The notes below the pieces were generated by a model. That model saw nothing but the letters and a program-made list of their open reading frames with translations, did no database searches and was not told the origin of the DNA. Below, in pieces: positions 24,003-36,371 of a DNA stretch of 64,000 nucleotides; position 1 is the stretch's first letter; each line of letters starts with the position of its first letter. The translations under genes and the position numbers were made by a program. Source of the stretch: Prosopocoilus inquinatus. Taxonomy: Eukaryota; Arthropoda; Insecta; Coleoptera; Lucanidae. The stretch is from the NCBI GenBank assembly GCA_036172665.1, contig CM069880.1:7070501-7134500 (forward strand). The letters run 5' to 3'.

Positions 24003-25060
24003 CAGAAGTCTTTTCGTGCTGCACTCGGAAGCTATTTTTGATTCTATTGGGTTAATCAATTTATACGAGCACTTATGTAATTCAGTAAAAAGAAAAAATT
24101 GAAAGGACCTTTCAAACGAGTTCATTACATAACGCATTTAAATACCTTAAACAATTTATAAACCAAAGGGATTTCCAAAAGATTTATAACTTTGTTTACT
24201 CTTTATTGGTTTTAATTAAAATAATTTCTTCTTAGTTTTGTAATTTATTTAAAATTCTGCAGGATTTTGGTTAATTTGGGCAAGTGATTTGGAGCTTTAG
24301 AAGTCTTCTCCTGTTGCACTCGAAAGCTATTTTTGATTCTATTGGGTATGTATATGAGCACTAACGTAATTCAGTAAAAAGAAAAAATTAAAAGGACCTT
24401 TCAAACGAGTTCATTACATAACGCATTGAAATATCTTAAACAATTTATAAACCAAAGAGATTCCAAAAGATTTCCAACTTTGTTTACTCTTGATTGGCTT
24501 CAATTAAAATAATGTCTTCTTAGTTTTGTAATTTACTGAAAATTCAGCAGGATTTTGGTTAATTTGGGCAAGTGACTTGGAGCTTCAGAAGTCTTTTCGT
24601 GTTGCACTCGAAAGCTATTTCTGATTCTATTGGGTTAATTAATTTATACGAGCACTTATTTAATTCAGTAAAAAGAAAAAATTAAAAGGAGTTCATTACA
24701 TAACGCACTTAAATATCTTAAACAATTTCTAAACCAAAGAGATTTCCAAAAGATTTCCAACTTTGTTTAATCTTAATTGGCTTTAGTTAAAATAATTTCT
24801 TCTTGGTTTTGTAAATTATTGAAAATTATGCTGGATTTTGGTTAATTTGTGGCAAGTGGCTTGGAGCTTCAGAAGTCTTTTCGTGTTGCACACGAAAGCT
24901 ATTTTTAATTCTGTTGGGTTAATCAATTTATACGAACAATTTATAAATCAAAAGGATTTCCGAAAGATTTCCAACTTTGTTTATTCTTTATTGGCTTTAG
25001 TTAAAATAATTGCTTGCTGGTTTTATGATTTATTGAAAATTTTGCTGAATTTTATTTAAT
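24003..25060. repeat. Tandem repeat, ~290-bp unit, about 3.7 copies
   Basis: Units start at 'agaagtctt' at 24004, 24299, 24587 and 24871 (periods 295, 288, 284). Shared landmarks are gcactcgaaagctattt, attctattgggtt, aattcagtaaaaagaaaaaa, acaatttataaacca and tttccaactttgttta. The last unit has an internal deletion. It looks like a short satellite array. Confidence 0.88.
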
Positions 25061-25795
25061 AAACATAAAAATAAATAAATTAAATAAAACAATATCTGTG
25101 TTGAAGGATGAAAGATGATAATAAAAGGGAGGGGTGTTTCTTTTAGTGTTTGTCCACTTTTTCAAGTTTTATTAATAAATAACAAAACCAATTTATTAAA
25201 ATGTCCAAAGAAATAACTCTTAGTCGTGGAGATATAGAGCGCCCTACGCGTCAACACTGTCCTAAGAATTGACGACCCGAGGCAATAGATCTTTGGAAAT
25301 TGAAGATGTCACTCGGGTGACGGGCTTCATTTACGAAAGAATTCTTTCCGTTATAACAACATTTCGAAACAAAACGTTAACTTCCGCCAGGCACGTAATA
25401 ACAACTTTCGAAAGTACGGGCCCATTTCATTTCAGCACGCGGCGCAACGTGTAATATTATTCTACATTATAATAATAGAATTTGCAGAATTATCATTACC
25501 TTTTCTATGTGTTCGCAGCAGAGAATGTTTACTTGCAATCCGCTGGGGGAACTGGGAGAGAATAAAAATGGAAATCTTAGAATGTTGTTTTTTTTTGGAT
25601 TTAGTTTTTGGGATTTGTTTCCGCATGGGCGGAAAATAATTCAAAGGGTTGCTTCCCAAATGCAAATGTCTGCTCATTTCGAGTACACAAAGAGATCGCG
25701 AATTGGAGGCAACGCAACCTTTAAACGCGACTAGGGACCTGAACGAATATCGCACAGTCAAGAGGGCCGTTAAGGGAATACAAACGCCAACTAAC
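25061..25795. other. Putative plexin intron, 3' of the exon on the minus strand
   Basis: Follows the donor AAG|GTTAGT. The GC-richer part (25200-25460) has an unassigned 61-codon plus frame. No further plexin exon was recognised. Confidence 0.5.
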
Positions 25796-25978
25796 CTTCT
25801 TGAGATGTCCCGTGGCAGTTCCGATGAAGACGACTGTAAAGTCGCCCGTTGAGGTGGCTGCAACGGCCGTCAGTCTTGTGTTAAAGAGCAGCACAGGCAC
25901 AGCGGAAATGGACAGCTCTCCTCCCAAAGGCGTGTTCACATCCAGTCCGCAGAAATCCTCTCCGATGGTTTGCAGTTT
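25796..25978 (-). CDS. Internal exon of a plexin (semaphorin receptor), sema domain
   Basis: The exon is 183 bp, exactly 61 codons, and read from KLQTIGEDFCG to GHLKK with phase 0 at both ends. The acceptor is a pyrimidine-rich tract ending in ttttcag (25979-25985) and the donor is AAG|GTTAGT (25791-25798). The peptide has the plexin signature VNTPLGGEL, a variable linker, then RLTAVAATSTGDFTVVFIGT and GHLKK. In plexins this stretch lies in the late part of the N-terminal sema beta-propeller, where semaphorin is bound; plexins are single-pass membrane receptors that steer axons through a cytoplasmic GAP domain. The Cys in DFCG is seen and fits the conserved disulphide pattern. Coding bases are visibly less AT-rich than the flanks. 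Upstream exons should lie at higher coordinates and downstream exons at lower ones, but none was recognised. Plexin-A versus plexin-B cannot be settled from one exon, so no symbol is given. The frame reads through the donor only into a short unrelated tail. Confidence 0.88.
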
Positions 25979-26611
25979 CTGAAAACAAACACAATGTTAC
26001 TTCAAACACTCTTGCGAATACCACCAATATCCTGCAGGTGCTTGCGGATATGTACGCATCCAAATCCAAATATTGACATCCCCCCAAAACTAAAATTAGA
26101 TTATTAGCCCTTTTTGGTTCAGGACTACACCGCGATTGGAACTTTCATTAAAAACTGACGAACGCTTTGAAAAACAAGCTTCATATCGCAGAATAAAACC
26201 AAAAGCTTCAATCAAAACAACTTGATTAAAAGCCGAGCTTGCAGGACGCAATTAAAAATTCGTTAATCATTTATTTCTTTCCACGGATGGCGTACCTACA
26301 AAATGCAACTGAATTATAATACGTGATGCATAGCAATAGACATCTTGATTACACTGAATGCACATTAATTAGCTTTGTTAGTGTCTGATATTACGATGCA
26401 GCATTCAATATTGTTATGCGATTGTGCAGGAAGGTATACAGTACACACTCTTTTGTAGTTGATAATGCCAACATCAAACACAGTGTACATAGAATTGAAA
26501 CACTCCAGATATACTTTAATACAATTAGTATCAACAACCCTAATCTTACTTTATGGAAAGCAACGACTACGTTTGAAAACTTCGTGTTATTGAATTGAAG
26601 ATCTGGCACTG

Positions 26612-26646
<35 letters not shown>

Positions 26647-26689
26647 CCCAATCAACTCGCCTATACACAGATACCAAACATTTAAACAA
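25979..26689. other. Putative plexin intron, 5' of the exon on the minus strand
   Basis: Begins with the acceptor tract. Otherwise AT-rich, with the GA microsatellite and no second exon seen. Confidence 0.5.
26612..26642. repeat. (GA)n microsatellite
   Basis: About 15 uninterrupted GA units, in the putative plexin intron upstream of the exon. Confidence 0.95.
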
Positions 26690-27800
26690 TGATGATGATG
26701 AAACAAGGATGCGCAAGGATGATCGACTTAATCCTCATATTTTTGTGTGGCCTGTGCTTGAGGATCATTAAAAAGGGTTGAATGGTGATATCTCCCCTTC
26801 ACCACACCCTTCAACGACGACAGGAGCTCATTCCTAATCAAGCTAAGAAATAAATTGGGGTGGTCGGTGGGAAAGAAGCTGTCTTTCTAGAAATAAGTCA
26901 ACTGAAACTATACTTTCGAGGATGCAATTAGGAGAATGTCGCCCAGGAAGTCTTTCTCAATTGCTAAGAACCAAATTGGGGTGATCGGTAAGGAAGAAAC
27001 TGTCTTTCCAGAAATAAGTCAACTGCGATTGCACTTTCGAGGATGTAATTAGGAAATCTTGCTCCCAATCGCTAATGAAGAAACAAGGAAGCGCAAGGGT
27101 GATTGATTTCATCCTTATATTTTTGTGTGGCATTTGCTTGAGGATCATTAAGAAAGTCTGAATGGTGTCATCTCCTCTTCACCACACCCTTCAATGCCGA
27201 CCGATCTTTCCCGATGAAGATAAGAAACAAATTGGGGTAGAGAAGCTGTCTTTCTGGAAATAAGTCAACTGCGACTGTACTTTCGAGAATGCAATTAGGA
27301 GAATGTCGCACAAGAGCTCTTTCGCAACTACTAAGAACCAAATTGGGGTGATCGGTGAGGAAGAACCTGTCTTTCCAAAAATAAGTTAACTGCAACTGTA
27401 CTTTCGAGGATGTAATTAGGAGAATGTCGCACAAGAGCTTTTTATCAATTACTAAGAACCTAATTGGGGTGATCGATGAGGAATAAACTGTCTTTCCAGA
27501 AATAAGTCAACTGCAATTGTACTTTCCAGGATCCAATTAGAAAAATGGTGTCGTCTCCTCTTCAACACACCTGTCAATGCCGCTAGAAGCTCTTTCCCAA
27601 TCAAGCTAACAAATTGGGATGATCGGTGAAGAAGAAACAGTATTTCCAAAAATAAGTTAACTGCGACTGTACTGTCGAAGATGCAATTGGGAAAATGCTG
27701 CCCAAGAGTTCTTTCCCAATCGCTATGAACCAAATTGGGGTGATCGATGAGGAAGAACTTGCCTTTCTGGGAATAAATACTTTCAATGATGGAATTAGGA
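26690..27800. repeat. Tandem repeat, ~121-bp unit with longer interspersed segments
   Basis: Units begin 'ctgtctttc' at 26879, 27000, 27246, 27367, 27488, 27638 (variant) and 27758 (partial). Most steps are 121 bp. Shared landmarks are aataagtcaactg, actttcgaggatg, aattaggagaatg and aaattggggtgatcg. A longer segment (aaggatgcgcaaggatgat ... cttcaccacacccttcaa) at about 26700-26850 recurs inside the second unit and partly inside the fifth, giving a higher-order pattern. The frame changes from unit to unit, so it is not a coding repeat. Confidence 0.88.
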
Positions 27801-28149
27801 ATTAAAACTAATGGCTTTGAGGTTGTAGGTTTTTAGGATATGTTCTAATTCTGTTTCCTTTTTAAAGCAATTAGTAATAACCAGGAACTAAGAAGAGGCG
27901 AACGAGGGTTTCGTAATACGTTCGTCAGTGGGAGAGTTCACGGTTAGTACAGCACGAACGCAACCTATAATTATGATCTTTCCGGACCAAAGTACCCAAC
28001 TTAAATAATTATCACGCTCGAATGATCTTTGGGTGAAGAGTTGATACGTGAAAAAGAAGCAAAAAAAAAGGAACGAAAGCTTTAATTAAGGCGAGAGCAA
28101 GTTCTATTATTTACAGTCATGTTTCGATGGGAAGAAATTCTGAGCTTTA

Positions 28150-28352
28150 CGAGCTTCGCTGATGTCTTCAGACTAAGCTAAGCACACTCGCTGGGAGTAA
28201 TTATGAGTCGTGCTGCAGTCACATCGAGCGTATCTATTAAAATATTGTAATGTGATGTCGGGACCGCGGATCGTGAGAATTCGTGCATTTGTAAGAACGC
28301 GCGACCTCCGACAACGGGATTCGAGCATCTAGAATCACCTGGGCAGGGCATA
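28150..28352 (-). mobile_element. Second tRNA-derived SINE-like type
   Basis: The minus strand around 28352-28285 reads tgcccaggtgattctagatg, ctcgaatcccgttgtc, then ggaggtcgcgcgttc. This resembles D-arm, anticodon arm and T-arm of a tRNA in order, with a damaged T-arm. A GC-richer body of about 130 bp follows. A 96-codon open frame covers the region on the same strand but has no recognisable domain, and the tRNA reading is preferred. Confidence 0.5.
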
Positions 28353-28687
28353 AATAAACAGTTCCGTTGCTGTAATAAAGGATTCTAACTAATCGTCCTG
28401 AAAGGACCACCGACTCCGGTTGACATTGTGGATAGTAATGTAACCGCTTAACGCCGACCACACCAACCTCAACTTTAACTTTACTCCTCATTAACCCTAC
28501 CATTAACCCTAAAAAATGCACATCCATTTACACAAACCAAATTCAGCACGAGGTAAACTCATTACAGAAACAAGTTTCTCTACACAAAAAGTACATTACA
28601 TAACTTCCTTCATTATTATCTCTACAATACAAAAGCATTTTGCAAATTATTTAACCGAATTTATAATTTATTAGTACCCAACACATT

Positions 28688-29724
28688 TTTTGAAGTATAC
28701 TTTCATTTAATGCCTTTTGCAGAAAAAATGGGAGAGAACGTAGAAAAAAACTAAAAGACAAGACTTTAACTCCCAGATAGGAAGGGACAAAGCTTATGTA
28801 ATTTTTCTGGAAGAACAAATATGATGGATATTGGGAACAGATATACCCCAAGGTAGCAAAAAACCACATGGACATCTTCAGGTGGCCAAAAATTTCAAAC
28901 GTAGGTTTACTATTTATTGGATATAATAATCAATAATAAATGTTGCACCTTCATTTTAATGCCTTATGCCGAAAGATTGTGAAAAATTGGGAGAAGACGT
29001 AGAAATAAAACCAAAGGATCATATTGGAAGACTTTAACTCCTGGGTAGGAATGGACAAAGCTTACGCAATTCCTCTGGAAGAACAAATACATATTGGAAA
29101 CAGATATGAGTCCCACAAAACCACATGGACCTCTTTAGACCAAACATTTGAAGCGTAGATGGGCGACTGCTTATTGGAAACAATAGGTACAGGTGTCAAG
29201 CAAATAAAAGCAGAATATTCACGAAGAAATTAGAAAGAAAAATAAGTCTGATTATTCGAGAAGGCATAATGAGGGCCGTTCCAACCGGAACAAGGTTTTA
29301 GAAAACTTTAAAAAAAAACAGCGCAAGCCCTAGGCGGGTGTTTAGCCCGAAAGATGCGTCTTGTAATTTCCTATGTGAAAATTTGTCGAGTTCTTTAAAG
29401 ACAACATTCTTTTTCTTAATGACAGGAATGTAATAATATAAACTGAAATGAAAGAGGATTTTTTTTGAATACAAATGTTTTTAAAATAATTCTATGTACC
29501 AGTATGAGTGAATTGTTAAATTTTTATATTCGTAATGTATAGAAATTGAAAATAAATGGTTTTATTTTGATGAGATAAATTGATTGAATGATTTGTTTTT
29601 AAAGGGAAAGAAATTATCATAGAGTTAAAAAGTTGAAAGAGTGAAACGAAATGGGGAGAAAAAAAGTTAAGTTAAAATTTGAGAATTTATTTAAATGAAG
29701 CAATTATAAATTCGATGGGAAACG
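28688..29724 (+). repeat. Dispersed ~1-kb repeat, copy 1, with internally doubled endonuclease-like segment
   Basis: Two related units, about 28688-28900 and 28948-29250, each begin 'ttcatttaatgcc' or 'ttcattttaatgcc' and share 'gacaaagctta', 'ctggaagaacaa' and 'aaaccacatgga'. Both are followed by a tail running to 'gatgggaaacgtt' that matches 36510-37535 closely. In one frame each unit reads DFNS.VG.DKAY followed by LEEQ, resembling the D-F-N motif of apurinic-type LINE endonucleases. That link is suggestive only. Stops are frequent. Confidence 0.7.
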
Positions 29725-32700
29725 TTTTAGAACGCTTGCCGGGCCGAAATTAATTTTGTTTATGCCTTCGGAAAGTTAGGGTAATAAGAAGTTCTGCGGT
29801 TGGACATTTTGTTCTCCATATTTTACATCCACTTTGCAATTCAAACATGGGTTAATCACAACTAACCTAATGAACACCGGCGAGAGCGACCCTAGGTCTC
29901 CGTTCAGGTATGTCCTGACCCTCAGAAATTTCATAACTTGGCTAATATATTTTAAAAATAAGATAGGAGCATTTCACGCCAGCTTTGCTCTCCTCTCTGT
30001 GGAAGCGGCTAATTTGTTTACAAGAACACGGAAGGCTCGGATGATTAATTAAATTAATGTTTATATTGCAGTGAAAAGCACGTAACGTATTTATCAAAAT
30101 AAAAAAAAATTTAGAGTCCCTGTGGAACAATATGTTTTTTTTTTTTCTCTTTCGCCGCCACTAATGAAATAAAAGATGTTCGCGAAATGAAGATATAATT
30201 TCGTCGGAAAAAAAGTGAAATTTAAGTCCACGATTTAACTGAAGTGGTCTTCAATAAATTACGACCGAAAATAATGTTTTTTTTTTTAACGGTGGAATTC
30301 ATGAGACATGAATAAGCTATCTTTGCGAAAGTTGGCTATTAATCATTAGAGTAATTTGCGCGGGATTAGAAGAACGAGCACGGCGCAAGCGCATGAGCTT
30401 TCGCAAGAGCAAAGGTGAACCGATACAGACAAATTGGACATGCTGTAATGCTGAATTCCGTGATGTTGCATCTGATATGCTGTGTTTACAGCACGAAATT
30501 CCTACATCGGATTTTATTTCACCGTAAAATTGATTTGTGGGCTAATTTACGCGCGTACACCGAGAAATACTTACACTACGTGATTAGATCATAATTTATA
30601 AAGACGTATGTGAGAAACTGATAATGCTCGAGGTTAACTAAAATGGAACGATCCTCTTACACAAAACAACGCGAATTAATCACGGCCCGATGCAAATTAC
30701 ACCATTATATAACGTCGTAGAATCTCTTCCTCATTTAAATTTAACCCTAATACTTTGCGATAAATTCGGGAAAACGCAAACGCAAACGCAAACGCCGCAA
30801 TTCCGATTTTTCCTTTTCACCGACTCGCTCAACACCTTCGATATTTATTTTTAAACCGAAGGTACACATTATTTCAATTAGTTGCACAACTCCCGCAAAA
30901 CCTTTCTTCGCTTACGTGAATTCCCTACCACGCAGGCGATAATCAATTATTATGCAATAAATAATTTCAGACACTACGGAGTTTATTCAAACTCCCCCGG
31001 GCATAATTATTCTTTCCGAAGCTTTGTCACAGCGTAATCTGATTTAAAATATCAAACTTGCTGCAAAACAAGAAAACTGTCTAACGAAATGATTTATTTA
31101 TTTTGAATCAAAAACTCCTACCCCTCGTTAAGCATTTCGTTGTATTTTCTCGTTATATTGAAATGAAAAGTTTCGGGAAAACATTTTTTTTAATTATAAT
31201 ACATCGATCGAAAATTCAATATTTCCAATTTCAGGCAAAAGTTATTTTCTGTCTCCAATGATAAAATGCAAACTTCTAAAAAAATGTATTAGAAAGAGAA
31301 AGAGGAATACATGGAGAAATATCAACAGCCAATAACGAAAAAAATTCACGCCAACAAGGATAAGGAAATGGTTAGAAGGAAAAACAAAGGATATCGAAAA
31401 TCTGAGGATAAAAAGGGCTATCTACTGGTTGAATTCCTGGCTTCCTTTTGGAGTCGCGTCTCTCTCGGTCTCAACAACTTACAAGAAGCAGCAGCAAAAC
31501 CACCAGTAGCAAGACTACCAGCAGTAGCAGCCCTCAAGAAGTTTTTCTGCAATGGAGAACGAAACGTCGACAGTAGAAGAAATCCGAAAGACGTGGTTCC
31601 AACCGGAATCTAGGAATACAACCATGGACGACGGCCGCGGAAGCCTTCAAGTTAAACTAAGGGCTATCTACTATCAGAAAATCAATCAACAAAGATTTTG
31701 CTTGAAAAGCAATAAGGGATAGCTACAACTTACCGAAAACGAGCAACATAATTGTTTAAAAAAAACTGATAACCAATTAAATGAAGAGGTAACAATAAAG
31801 GGAAATTTATATAGATGAGGCATTAGAAGAAAAAGCAAAGGCAATTATGAGAAAAGAGAAGCCCGAGGATGGATGGAATAGTCTTAAAAAAAACTAATTT
31901 TAAAGATTTGAAAAGAGGAAACTATGCCAATGGAACAAGGATGGAAAATCCAGTATTTCCAATTTCAAGAAAAAACTTACAAAAAAAAACATTTTCTGCC
32001 CCTAATGCTAAAAGTAGGTATAAAATTTTCCTTTTTATTACCTAGTCAAAGACGACATCGTCGTCAAAAGGAGAAGGAAAAAAAAAGGGAATGTGTGCTA
32101 AAGTTCGTAATTTGAAAATGTAATGTTGTTTGAATTAAATTTCGATTTGAATTTAGGAAGTAAACATTTGATGTTCATAAATTTGTAATTTAATAGATAT
32201 TATGAAGGAGGAAAAAAATGTTTGTGAATTTGAGCTGAGGAAGTACGTAAATAAATTTTATGTGCGAGTGTTGCGCCGATGCTTGCTTGTATTTTTATTG
32301 CAAATTGGAATGCGGAAAAACGTGCGGTTGTTTCGGCGGAGTAATTTTGAAATTTTAATAATACCTTAAAAATACGTAAATTGAGAGTTTTCCCGCGACA
32401 TCGATGGAGGAACTTTACGTGTAAAAATCGCCCCGTCGTATTTCTTTCTGCACGTAACAACGTGTCAAGCGTAGTTTTGCTTAAATAAAATAAATATTAG
32501 GGGTGGAAGGCGGCGGCAGAGTGAAAACCTCATAAAGTAGTTGCTTTATACTTTCTCTTTCTCTCTTCCTAAAGGAACGTTCACTGTCTTAATGTATTTT
32601 TGTCGTTGGATTAAAGTGTTTTCTTTGTTTCGCCGGCTCTTTCAATTTTTAATTAAAATGGAAAATTGGAGGGCGTCGTTTCTCCCGACCTTCCACCAAA

Positions 32701-34057
32701 GGGGTTATCTGCATATGTACACGTTTGAATTTAACAAGAGTTTAGATAAACTCGGATTTAATATTGTGCAAATCTCTGGAAAACAATGCTGTAAAGTTTT
32801 GAACCCAAGCGTCGTAACTTCGCTTGTATTTAAAGTTATGACTAAGCAAGTTGACGGATATAACTTTCCTCCCCCTTATTTCATTATCAAGACGATATAT
32901 TTATACCTTTAATACTATTACGTAAGATAATAGCAGGTAAAGCTCAGTAAATAACTTCATACATACACGAGAGCAGAGTAAGTGCCGTGTTTCTGCAGAT
33001 ATAATAATATAAGTAAACGTATAATTTGCTCCAAGTCGTTGTCATATCAAATGAACATTATTCATATCGCAGATGCATTCATTCGATAACAATTCGCGAA
33101 TCTATTATATTCATTTACTGCTATGTAACTCTATAATGAACACCCTAATTATTTCTTCAATCTCAAACCAACAAGAATACATTCACAATTATTAATAATT
33201 ATCTATTTCCACTATTCCAGATTAAAACGAACAGATTCTATTTTATATTTCTTTCTTCTGGCTTTTGCTATTAAGCTAAGTCCTGAGTTGACAGCATACA
33301 TATATGTAGGTATGTATAACATACTGCTACTAAATCGCATGCGCAGAATTACATTAGCATTGAATCATGAATGTAGTGTAAGAGTTTTCATGAACGCACT
33401 GTATTTTTAAATATTCACATTAGGATTTAAATATCATAACATTTTCGAAATGCAACTTGTTAGACTAACTTTTTAAAATTCAATTCTCAAATTCGGTAGG
33501 TACAAACCTAATTTTTCCTAATGGAAAAGTTTAAATCGCCACGGGCAAACGAAAGTGGATTTCCTATAGTTTTCTTCATTAATTATTACGCGAGATGCTA
33601 TGCACAGGATTATTAACTAATTTAAGTTTTGCAACCAGCAAGTTTCTCTCCGAAACTTTACAACGTGTCATAGGGCTTTATGTACTGGTACTTAGTTTCG
33701 AACAGTTTATGCGTTCGCCGTTCGAGTTTTTTCAACATTCTGTGTAACATTCTGTTCCTTTATAACGTCGACACGGATATTGTGACTCATTTACAGGTGG
33801 ATAAGGTCATTGTGAGAGAGATATTACATAATTTATCTATGCATTCGTGAATTATTTATTTTAAATACAGGAATCAAGAAGAAATTTAAACTTCTTTTTG
33901 TATGATTTATTTTTGGCTTGTAACAAATCTTTTGTTTTCTATTTTTGCGAAAGAACAAATTTAATGAGATGGTAAATAAATTAAAGTATTAGTGGCCGAT
34001 AAATTACAAAATTACTCTCTCAGTCGACATTAATTAAGAATGCCATTGTATTGTGTA
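29725..34057. other. No confident gene
   Basis: Includes a hexamer run (acgcaa units, 30776-30796), the TE-like 31.2-32.1 kb stretch and a 123-codon frame at 32541-32912 with no recognised domain. Confidence 0.5.
31210..32085. repeat. Region of TE-like sequence with local direct repeats
   Basis: 'aatatttccaatttcag..aaaa' with 'attttctg.c.ctaatg' occurs at about 31219 and again at about 31953. Between them lies ctcaagaagtttttctgcaa followed by gaacgaaacgtcgac (31528-31570), a 'GAAACGTCG' context common in insect dispersed repeats, and gccgcggaagccttcaag (31634). A 100-codon frame (31311-31613) covers this but shows no domain. The family is not named. Confidence 0.4.
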
Positions 34058-34059
34058 TA

Positions 34060-34800
34060 CAGTGACCGGCAGAAAGTAGGCAACATATGGGAAAATTTAT
34101 TATTATTGATTTCTCAGAAAAATTTATTCTTTATGAAAGGTCCTGCATCTTTCCAAATTTAAGACGCACGTATTAAAGTTTAAGCACTTCCTGCCATATA
34201 CCGAGGAAATCAAAATATTTGAAATCGACATAAGAGTAAAGTACCTTTATTTTAACGATACGCGCAAATTTTATTTATAAAAGTCATTCTGAATTATTAT
34301 GAGAACTGAAATATGAAATCACAGCTACATACGATAGGAAAAAAAATTTGGCTACAAAAAATTGTAATTTTTAGGGCATCAATGTTATTAATCATAATTT
34401 CTAGTTGACAGTTGAGCAAAAGAAACCTCAGAGTATGTTCACGTCACACTTGAAGAAACATCCAGCTCTATACATTAAAAATTCTACGACACACACGTTT
34501 GTACGAGAAAAATTGAAAAATACGTGAAATTCTTTTTTTCATCGTAGACAGCCATGATTTCATTTTTGAATCTCTTAATAATTCTAAATAACTTTTCTAA
34601 ATAAATGAAAAATAACGATACTTTACTCTTATGTTGATTTCAAATATTTTGATTTCCTCGGTATATGGCAGAAGGTATTCAAACTTTGAAACTCCATCTT
34701 AAGTTTGGAAAGATGCAGGAGCTTTCATAAAGAATATTTTTTCTGAGAAATCGATAATAAAGAATTTTTTCATGTATAGCCAACTTTCTGCCGGTCACTG
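34060..34800. mobile_element. Non-autonomous Tc1/mariner-like element with ~200-bp arms
   Basis: The 741-bp unit begins cagtgaccggcagaaagt and ends actttctgccggtcactg, and is flanked directly by TA on both sides (34058-34059, 34801-34802). The arms match for about 200 bp, for example 'ggaaatcaaaatatttgaaa' on the left and its complement near 34636. The TA duplication and CAGTG terminus fit Tc1/mariner. No open frame of transposase type lies between the arms. Confidence 0.85.
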
Positions 34801-34802
34801 TA

Positions 34803-36371
34803 TGTGCCTATTCAATTACATATCGTATGTTTCGTTTTGCTTTGGAATTGTAGGTGGAAGTCCTTTCTTCAAATTTCAATGAAGCAATCGGTATGTAGGT
34901 ATATATATCTTCCATGAACATTGTAATTTTTTCTTCTTCTTATTAAAGATCTTGTTAATTAAGGTTTTGTATAGGTATAAGATGAGCAAGTATTTGTTGT
35001 AGAATGATGTGAAACAGTCGTGTGTATGTTCATGAATAAGTGTAAAATTGCATTTATTACGGTGACATATATGGCAGTAAATTCAATTGTGTTTTTATGT
35101 CACCTATAAAAACATTTAGAAGTAGTTGGTCTACCGCATTCAGTGACCATTCTAGTGACACGTTTCCGTTGCTCTCCTCTCGGTCGGTTAATATTTATGT
35201 CTTAATCCACTTACAAAGATGTCATGTATCCCTTCGCAATTGCTGCTTAACATTTCAAGTAATACAATAGAGCAATATAAAGCGAATAAGAGAATGAGCT
35301 CGGAAATGTCAAACTGAAAACGGTGTGTAGAACTTGTATTCGAAGAAATGGATTTTGGTGTTCGGCGAGCTGAAATTAAATCTATAAATCACGACGTTTT
35401 GTTGTCTACTTGGGGCTTAATATTCCAAGTTTAATAATTTTGATAGTTTTCGGTAACAAAGTTAAAGGTTTATTGTTTGTAGCGTACATTAGTAAACGAT
35501 CTTGTGTGTTGGAGAGCAGACGAAGCTCAAAACTTGAAAACAATGAGAAACTGAACCTTTTGTGATATATCCAGCCCTTTATCGCGTTTAAAAGGCAAAC
35601 CAGAAAGTTATAAATTCCTCATTGACGACAGTGAACATACAGTGTCCTTGTCGAGGGTCTGCAACACGTTTGTTCGGCCAACCGGGAGGTCCCCACATGC
35701 GCATCGCCTTTTGTACGTATGTAACAGTGTCGGTGTATTAAACCTGCCGCTAGTTGGCGCGGCGCACTTTGTTACTTCCGTCTATATCTTGCATCTCCAA
35801 TATAATCCGCCAGTAAATTAATAATACAGCTTATTTGAAGCACAGTACTTTATAACAAAGTTAATAGTTGTTTTAGGAAAAAAGAAGGTCTTAGTAGCAC
35901 ATGTACACCACCTGGGGATCCCACGGAAATAAACACAAAAATCCATAAATTATCTGCAAGTCTCAAAGCTGGAAAGAGAAATTACGAAAAAAGCGAACAA
36001 ATTCCTGGCGGATAGGCCCATAAATTTTTAATGGTCAAGTTCTTTATGTGCGGTCAGTTATTTGTCACACAGTAACACAATCAATTGATTCCCACTTCTT
36101 ATCTAGATGGAACGTCTTTCGTTGTTTCTTGGCGCTCCCGTGAACCCCGAGGCGTTCTGAGGAAACAAATTCCGATCGTTTAATTTGCAGGGCGCATTAT
36201 TCAGCTCCACCAAAGTGCTCAATCCCCCGTTTATTTTTATTCAGGGCGTTTGTTTAGCACACTGCAGGTCGAGGATTAAAGAAATACGTTATTTTCCTTT
36301 TATATATCTACCTTTTCCTCTTCTTATACAATTACTTGAAAACATTTAATTAAAAAAGAAAAACACCAACG
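34803..36371. other. No gene seen; a GC-richer patch near 35.65-35.80 kb
   Basis: The patch includes tgccgctagttggcgcggcg, discussed as a possible insulator-type motif. Nothing else was recognised. Confidence 0.5.

Noticed and set aside
25462..25863. 133-codon minus frame overlapping the plexin exon
   Set aside because: It is in a different frame from the plexin reading and starts inside the exon; a shadow frame.
27168..27733. Repeated peptides on the minus strand in the 121-bp array
   Set aside because: 121 is not a multiple of three, so the frame shifts between units; not a coding repeat.
32541..32912. 123-codon plus frame
   Set aside because: No recognisable domain; a chance frame is more likely.
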